Below, piece by piece: positions 56,941 through 64,000 of a stretch of DNA of 64,000 bases; the first letter of the stretch is position 1, and the number at the start of each line of letters is the position of its first letter. The stretch is from Morella rubra (lineage: Eukaryota > Streptophyta > Magnoliopsida > Fagales > Myricaceae), in NCBI GenBank assembly GCA_003952965.2, contig CM025855.1, positions 37,792,150-37,856,149 on the forward strand. The letters are read 5' to 3'. Under the pieces are notes generated by a model. It ran no database searches, was not told the origin of the DNA, and was given only the letters and a program-made list of their open reading frames with translations. Position numbers and translations under genes: made by a program.

Positions 56941-57531
56941 ATGGCTTCTGGCAAGTGGTTCATTGTAGCTTTCTTCGTGCTCTTCAACTTATCAAGCGTC
57001 AACATCAGCTCAGCTACTCGTCACACGACTGCACCATCTGGATTAACCTTTCCGGATATCCCAACAATCCCACACGTTCCATTGCCTCCCATTTCCGGTG
57101 TCTCAACCTTTCCGGGTATCCCAACCTATCCCGGTATCCCAACCTATCCCGGTGTCCCAACCATTCCAGGTATTCCAACCAATCCCAGTATCCCAACCAT
57201 ACCCCGTGTCCCAACCATTCCCGGTATTCCAACCATTCCCAGTATCCCAACCATTCCCGGTATCCCAACCATTCCGAGTATCCCAACCAATCCCGGTATC
57301 CCAACCATACCCCGGGTCCCAACCATTCCTGGTATCCCAACCAATCCCGGTATCCCAACTATTCCCGGAATCCCAACTATTCCCGGAATCCCAAGTATTC
57401 CAGGGGTTCCAACCAATCCCGGTATCCCGACATTGCCTCCCAATCCCACCATCCCAACAATCCCGCCTTTTCCCAAGATTCCTTCCTTCCCATTCTTCTC
57501 ACCGCCACCGCCTGCAACCACTAACCCTTGA
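56941..57531 (+). CDS. Secreted proline-rich hexapeptide-repeat protein
   Basis: 196 aa. Signal peptide MASGKWFIVAFFVLFNLSSV (about residues 1-26), then about 18 tandem hexapeptides of the form xPGIPT (variants IPGIPT, NPGIPT, IPSIPT, IPRVPT, YPGIPT) and a proline-rich tail ending PPPPATTNP. The DNA repeats with an 18 bp period. It resembles short cell-wall proline-rich proteins (PELPK/PRP-like) that may be hydroxylated at proline and bound in the wall; exact family uncertain. Because the 18 bp unit lacks stops in several frames, two other plus frames and two minus frames also stay open here, but only this one has a signal peptide, a TATA box and sensible composition. Confidence 0.85.
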   Translation: MASGKWFIVAFFVLFNLSSVNISSATRHTTAPSGLTFPDIPTIPHVPLPPISGVSTFPGIPTYPGIPTYPGVPTIPGIPTNPSIPTIPRVPTIPGIPTIPSIPTIPGIPTIPSIPTNPGIPTIPRVPTIPGIPTNPGIPTIPGIPTIPGIPSIPGVPTNPGIPTLPPNPTIPTIPPFPKIPSFPFFSPPPPATTNP

Positions 57532-58057
57532 TCTACATATGTCTCATGCCCACCAGTTCTTCTGATCGGAATAGACACATGCAATTGCGTGAAATAAACA
57601 GAACTCTTAGCTGTTTGATTTTCTGTTTATGTTTGTTTATTTCTGTAGAAGCTGTGAGTGTGTTCTTTTTGGTAGTGTGGTAATTTTCCTCGAGTTTCAA
57701 TATTGTATATTTTCAAGGCTTAATTGCCTCTGCAGTACTTGTAGTATTAACAAATTAGTCACGGGGTATAACTTTGAATGGAACGGTCTATGTGATCAAA
57801 TTTCATACATATAGGTTCGTTTGTCTATAAAAAATTAATCAACTAACGAAAGATTGACATGAGTTATGAGTTGAGATATTTATTTTTGGAATTGGATCAT
57901 CTATTTAGGACCCTGTTCTCGTTAGTGGACTAATTTTTGAAAGACGAAATGACTTGTATGTCCAAAAAAATGAATTACAGTAACCGTACCATTCAAATTG
58001 TACTCCAAGAATTGTATTAGTAATTAAATTCAAATAATTATTTGATGTACATTCTCA

Positions 58058-58108
<51 letters not shown>

Positions 58109-59552
58109 GTCTTTTACTATCATTCTGTCTGGATCTTCAAATTGGCTGATACATATGTGAAAATTTTCCATAGCTTCACATCTGCACGTGAACTCAAATC
58201 AGGCAATGAAATGAAGCTTGCTTAAAAATAAAAGGCCGATAAAAGACGTTACAACAGCGGTAGACAATTATGAGACTAATTCAAAGCCTAATAATTAATG
58301 AAGAAAATAAAGGGCTTATAAGAAAATAAAGGAAAATTTTATGATGATTACCAATACCAGCATGCATAGATGATAATTTATAAGGACAATTTTACCACCA
58401 GATTAAGATTATTTACAATCTACCATATAATTTGGAGAGAGATAATAAACAAAATTGGAGATAATATGAAGTTTATCACATTTTAATATTTATTCAGTTT
58501 ATTTTTTTATTTTTTGAATCGTAGGGTATCATTCGGGCCTAATCATCCATCACCACAATAAATATTACAAATAACGTCATAGAAATTTGTTTTTGCATAT
58601 GCGAGGTATTGTCCCTGAAGTCACAATTATGGTGAAATATAGATGTACTTCCAAATGGACTCTAAACAACTAGTATTGACTTTAATAATTGTTGTGAGAT
58701 TGAGGTAGGTGGTGCTCCACACCATCGTCTACCGTGGGTAGGAGATATTTCCAGACGTTCCACCTCAGGTTTCATGTAATATAAAACATTGATATTGATA
58801 TAAAGGAGAAGAACATCTCATCTCTTAGTTTAAAAGTATAAAAGTAGCAAACCAACCATGCCTAAAAGTTTTCAACTTAAAACTTTAAAAATAACAAAAT
58901 CATAAAAATTCAAGTCTTAATTACTATTAAGTCAGAGGAGTCCAGGCACATGAATGATATTTTATGTAATTTTCTGTTCGAATTATAAAATATAATTTAA
59001 AGAGAAACAAATATAATAAACAGATCTCATTGTAAGATATATATGTCTAAAATTTTACATAAACATCATTAAATTGTGTAAAATATATCAATTTTTCTTA
59101 AAATTACACGTACATTCGAAAATAAAACGAGGTAGAATCGTAACAAATTCCATCACGTAACTCGCACAATCACCGAGTTTAATGCCGTACAGCGTGGTTT
59201 TTGTTCTGTCCTGTTCACCGAGGCATGACTAGACGACTCCTCGCATCTTCGATGGAAAAAACCACTTACTAAGAAAAAAAAAAAAAAACCATTGCCACCT
59301 ACAATACGTCTATCGTCGTCCCTCCGTAGTCCTTTCAACAAATCCTAACACTGACCAGGTTCAACGTACCCACCCGACTGTTGATCCTTTCGCAAAAGTG
59401 AGGGAGTCCTCTCCACTGTCACGTGACACCCACGCTAGTTTTGTTCCCCCACTGGTCACGAATCACGTCGCCTCTTTTTCCTCACCCTTGAAAAATCTCA
59501 ACCACTTGCTCTTTTGAAAGCGCAGGTGCCAGGGTTCCACCCAACTCTCGCA
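57532..59552. other. Intergenic region before methylthioribose kinase
   Basis: 3' flank of the proline-rich gene, then AT-rich DNA (57900-59150) with a CA/TA microsatellite at 58062-58109. 59160-59552 is GC-richer and likely holds the MTK promoter and leader. No gene recognised. Confidence 0.55.
58062..58109. repeat. Compound (CA)n(TA)n microsatellite
   Basis: About 16 CA units run directly into about 8 TA units. Simple sequence repeat, likely polymorphic in length. Confidence 0.95.
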
Positions 59553-62500
59553 ATGGCTTTCTCGGAGTACAGGCCGCTGAATGAGAAGTCACTGATTGAG
59601 TACATAAAGGCCGAGCCCTCCCTCTCATCTAAGCTCGGCAACAGCCTTGATGATATCAAGATTAAAGAAGTCGGGGATGGAAACCTCAATTTCGTCTTCA
59701 TCGTCGTCGGCCCCGCCGGTTCTTGCGTCATCAAGCAGGTATTAATTTTCCTAACTTTTTCTTTATTGTTCCCTGTTCTGCTTATTTATAGGTATATCTA
59801 TTGTTTTCTCGTGGCAGAATATTCTGATAGTTGGGATCACAAATTGGTAGGTTGTTTGGCATTTTGGATATATTAGCAAATACATGTTATGCGTGCATCG
59901 AGGAATAATTTTAAACTTGGACGAGTTGGGTGTTGGTTTTGATTAGCCGGATGTAGAGAGCAGATTTTCTTTTTTGTTTGTCTTGAAATGGGTTAATTTG
60001 AACTTACATATTGAGAAGCAGAATCATGGAATAGAATGAGCAAGAACTGGAAAAGCACTTGGACTAAATAGGTTCACTCAGGGCTGGACTGCATCGCTTT
60101 TGCAAATGAATTGAACGCAACTCTACCCACACCTCAATGAATGAGATGGAGTTGGTGGTTTGTTGGTTTTTTGTTGGTCGAAGTATAATATAAAGATCCC
60201 TACACGTGCGAGGTTGAAATACTTGGTTGTGTGATTCTGCAGGCTCTTCCATACGTCCGTTGTATAGGGGAATCTTGGCCCATGACAAAGGAACGGGCAT
60301 ATTTTGAGGCATTGGCACTGAGAGAGCATGGTCGACTGAGTCCTGAGCATGTGCCTGAAGTTTATCATTTCGATCATGCTATGTCTTTGATTGGCATGCG
60401 TTACTTGGAGCCTCCACATATAATCCTGAGGAAAGGGTTGACTGCTGGAATTGAGTACCCCTTGCTGGCAGAACACATGTCAGAATACATGGCAAGGACT
60501 CTCTATTTTACATCCCTCCTTTATCGGTCCACCACAGAGCACAAACGTGCTGGTAAGTAATGATTTGAAGTATCCATTTCCTTTGATATTTCATAAACTT
60601 TCTCTTTATATTTTCTGTTGCAGCATTATCTCAAAATTTGTTATTTTGTGGTGATTTTTACTTTCTGTCATCTACTTTTGCGTCTTTACTTTTTTAGGTG
60701 TAATTTGAGTGTTTCTAGACCAATATGTCTATATCTTCCATGGTGTATGTAATTGCATCCAATTGTGGCTCATGTTCCACAGTGACTTTCATGTGAATGT
60801 TTAACTTGATGCTTTTTAATGCACCTTTGGAATTTTAAGGTCTTGTTTTGAAGCTATAGATGGCTTTAAGATTCATGGGGTTGAGGACACTCTTGCTTCC
60901 TCTTGCCTATTTCATGTCGCATGCTATGTGTGTACATCAATACTGAAAAAATTGATCATAGCTTGTATTGATTCCTGATTTTCTATTTACCTACTTCCCC
61001 CTTACTACGAATTCATTTCCGCTTCTTCTGGATTCAGAAGATGATTATATGTTATGATGAGACTATGTAATTGTCATTGTAGTTGCAACTCTTATTCATA
61101 TGTTCATGGTCCTTATTGTAGAATAACTTCATGCTTTTTTATGCAGTTGCTGAATGTTGCGGGAATGTGGAGTTATGCAGGCTCACTGAGCAGGTTGTTT
61201 TTTCTGACCCGTACAAGGTTTCTCAGTACAACCATTGGACTTCGCCTTATCTTGATCGTGATGCTGAGGCTGTTCGGCAGGATAATGCTTTGAAGCTTGA
61301 AGTTGCTGAGCTGAAATCCAAGTATTGTACCTTAATTGTAGTTCCTTTCTTTTGATAAGACGTGGCACTTCTGTTGCTTCTAGTATTGTAGGATTTCAAA
61401 GCGTCACTTTTCCTGTAGGTTCTGTGAAAGAGCCCAGGCTCTTATACACGGAGATCTCCACACTGGTTCTGTCATGGTTACTCATGAGTCCACTCAAGTT
61501 ATAGATCCAGAATTTGCATTTTATGGGCCTATGGGTTTTGACATTGGAGCATTTCTGGGAAACTTGATTTTGGCTTTCTTTGCACAAGATGGACATGCTG
61601 ATCAAGTGAATGACAGAAAAGTATGTCCTGATTTAGTAATTGCCTCTTTCTTTACTTTGTGCTTGTTGTTTTATACCTCCATTTGTTTCACTTACAATTG
61701 AATTTTCTCTTCTTGGTTGAACTCTGAACATATGTTGAAAATTGACCTATTCTTCTCATCAGTCATCAAGATGTGGGATAAGAGAGGAGGATATATAGGG
61801 ACATAAAGGTGTCATTTGCCGGCTATATATATGTCTGTTCTTGTTTTCTCAGGGTGCTTTTCTTTTCTGGTATATAGTTCAGATGTTTTTCCAGATCCAC
61901 ATGTGCTTTCAAGTACACGACTATTCTCTGGACTTTTGTCTCTTTAAATTAGTAGTTTTGTTTCTATGGTGTGTTAAATGTGATATTACTTTTCTACCTG
62001 ATATATCCGATTCAGCTTTAGCAATTCTGTACCTATTCGACCATTGAATATGTTCCCTGTTAGTTTCTTGATCACTATGCAGCTCTTAAATACATCAATT
62101 ATTTATTTATTGTCAGAGAATAAAATATCTAATATCACCTTATTGTCCAGACATATAAGGAGTGGATTTTGAGAACAATCGAAGAGACTTGGAATCTTTT
62201 CCACAAGAAATTCATTGCACTCTGGGATGAGCACAAGGATGGTTCTGGTGAGGCATATCTTCCTGCAATATATAACAATCCGAGGTTCAGCATCTTGTAC
62301 AAAAGAAATTTATGGAAGATTTGTTCCATGACACCCTTGGATTTGGTGCTGCAAAAATGATAAGGTACCAAAATAGATTACCGATTCTTATATTTCACTA
62401 CTTTCTGTAATCTCTAGAAAGAAGCGCCTTATATCATATTTCACTACTTTCTGTAATCTTAACAAAGGCATTTTCACTTACTTTTTGGAATGTACCATTC

Positions 62501-63167
62501 CTAATGCGGAGGTTTTATTGAATCTCCTGCGCAATTTAACCTTAGAATGCTGAAAACTCCTAAATGGAGTATTTTGAAATTTAAAGAAATTAAGAATACT
62601 TTTTAAATCCATAGTTTACGTTATTCTTTTGTGATTATATTCTGCAATGACTAATCCAGCGGGTTGCCTTTGCTTTCTTGATCATTTTCCGGAACTCTGT
62701 TCCACTATTCTACTAGTATGAGGCCATTTCCCTTTCTGAAGGGAATAATGCTTTCATTCATAAAACTTGCGGCATCTGATTTTGTTTCTTTAAGTACCCT
62801 TATTTACTAATGTTGGGGTAAATAAATTCTTATCAGTACAAATTGCTCTGAGTTTAGTTTTGAAGCGAACAGTTGACACTTTCCTAAGGGTGGAAAATAT
62901 GTCAATGGATTAGCCTCTTATGGTAAGGTTTTATTGATTGATTGTTTTTTTTCCTATACTTAATATTTCATTTGGGTCTTTTCTGGGTGACAGGAGAATT
63001 GTGGGTGTGGCGCATGTTGAGGATTTCAATCAATCACGAATGCTAGCAAACGAGCAGATTGTGAGCAGCAGGCTCTTAAAGTAGCAAAGCTGCTTCTTAA
63101 GGAAAGGAGGAAATTCCAAGCCATCACTGAAGTTGTTTCGGCCATCCAAAACCGCAGTAATGACTAA
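59553..63167 (+). CDS. MTK: 5-methylthioribose kinase, six exons, two apparent single-base losses
   Basis: Phosphorylates 5-methylthioribose to its 1-phosphate in the methionine (Yang) salvage cycle, recycling the methylthio group released by ethylene and polyamine synthesis; cytosolic. Exons: 59553-59738, 60243-60552, 61147-61321, 61419-61620, 62151-62364, 62994-63167. Start at [18 protein letters not shown]. Motifs: [12 protein letters not shown] (nucleotide loop), [34 protein letters not shown] (catalytic loop), [16 protein letters not shown] (metal binding). The exons total 1261 nt, two short of 421 codons. The family sequence is recovered around about 62282 (NNPEVQ, here CCGAGG for CCGGAGG) and about 63027 (EDFES, here TTCAATC for TTCGAATC) only if a G is missing at each site. 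As written the product would stop early in exon 5. Either a damaged allele or a consensus error; the gene identity itself is firm. Confidence 0.9.
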
Positions 63168-64000
63168 ATATTTTGGTGATTGCTATTAGGTTCTTCTGGA
63201 CAAGCCTTTTCGAAAGTTTGCTTCAAAGGAACTGTTAACTTTGTACATTGTAATGTCAACATTGTACATCAACAGACTTGCGGAGTAGCGAGCAATATTT
63301 GGCCCGCACACGAATTTATAAAAGCATGCACCAAATCAATGTATTGGTCTATTACGGGCTAATAGCGGTCTGACCTCAACCCTGCTGAAGCCAGTCCAAC
63401 TCAAAGTTAAATGTAGTTCAGCCTAAAATTTCTGGGCTCTGAAAGGGTGAATGAATGAAATCTCCAGGAACTGGAATGGAAGAAGTCCACTTTTTCTGTT
63501 TCCTAATAGTATAAGCCCTCCTGATCAGTAGAAGTGATACAACTATAATCTTCGAATAAAACTGAGCTTCGGATTAAAGGTTTAATCCATGTATATGAGC
63601 TTTCTGTTTTGGCCATTGATTTGAGCCATGTGGTCAGAACTCATCAGAGGACATTTCCTTTCAACCTAATAGAAAGAAAAGTTTGACTGGGGCCTGTGGA
63701 ACGTGAAATGCAAAGCGGGAGAGAGAGACAGTACTTACTCCTACCTTAATCTGTTCCCATCTTGTAGATCAGTGGTCTCTCTTCTCTAATGGAGGACAGA
63801 ATGAAAAGCTTGGGAGAGCTTTAAATCTTTCTAACAGCCGAACTCTCACCAGCAGAGAATTAACAAAGCTTGAATTCAACCTATCAACAACAAATTATCC
63901 ATGTAAATGGAATTACTGTTCAAAACAGACAATTGTTCTAGTGTTGACTGTAAGACTCAAATACCAAATTGAAAGTCTATAAATTAGACACTCAAGTTGT
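63168..64000. other. 3' flank of methylthioribose kinase
   Basis: No further gene recognised up to the window edge. A short (GA)n run occurs near 63720-63730. Confidence 0.5.

Noticed and set aside
57098-57584. Long alternative frames on both strands over the proline-rich gene, suggesting overlapping genes
   Set aside because: The 18 bp repeat simply lacks stop codons in those frames; there is no signal peptide, no start context and no sensible composition.
6549-63030. Programmed frameshifting in UNC-50 and methylthioribose kinase
   Set aside because: No slippery sequence or downstream structure is evident, the families do not use it, and three similar single-G losses point to sequence error or plain mutation.

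Overview
This is a plant nuclear window: spliced genes with GT-AG introns, plant-only families (R2R3-MYB, UGT84, cinnamyl alcohol dehydrogenase, PIP-type peptides), AT-rich intergenic DNA with MITEs, and LINE relics. It is clearly a eudicot. The UGT84A pair resembles gallate/hydroxycinnamate glucosyltransferases of tannin-rich woody plants, so a tree such as a member of Fagales is a reasonable but unproven guess.

Layout. 0-3 kb: a subgroup-22 (MYB44/70/73/77-like) R2R3-MYB whose 3' end and downstream DNA are tandemly duplicated (1.1 kb unit). 3.6-7.6 kb: an UNC-50 homologue in ten exons. 9.6-11.7 kb (minus): an intact bona fide CAD. 15-18.2 kb (minus): a mitochondrial-type RNA pseudouridine synthase in ten exons. 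18.7-36.4 kb: four PIP-like secreted-peptide precursor genes carrying one to three SGPS-type peptides. The last two sit inside a 7-8 kb tandem segmental duplication (units 24.3-32.1 and 32.1-39.2 kb) that also carries a MAPKKK17/18/20-like kinase and, in the first unit only, a UGT84B gene. 43.5-51.0 kb: two intronless UGT84A genes. 51.7-55.5 kb (minus): an acid lipase (LIP1-like) in nine exons. 56.9-57.5 kb: a secreted proline-rich hexapeptide-repeat protein. 59.6-63.2 kb: methylthioribose kinase in six exons.

How the parts relate. MYB, UGT84B, PIP peptide and MAPKKK genes also lie near each other in Arabidopsis, as far as I recall the locus numbers. The most interesting reading is an old conserved neighbourhood of stress and immune signalling genes in which peptide and kinase genes have been amplified locally. 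The rest is housekeeping (UNC-50, PUS, MTK, lipase) or phenylpropanoid/phenolic metabolism (CAD, UGT84A).

Caution on quality. UNC-50 and methylthioribose kinase each need single missing G bases restored to match their families (one and two sites), and the MYB tail is split over several frames. This may be real decay or a consensus error of the assembly. Both kinase copies are also damaged. No LTR retrotransposon, rRNA, tRNA or CRISPR array was recognised.
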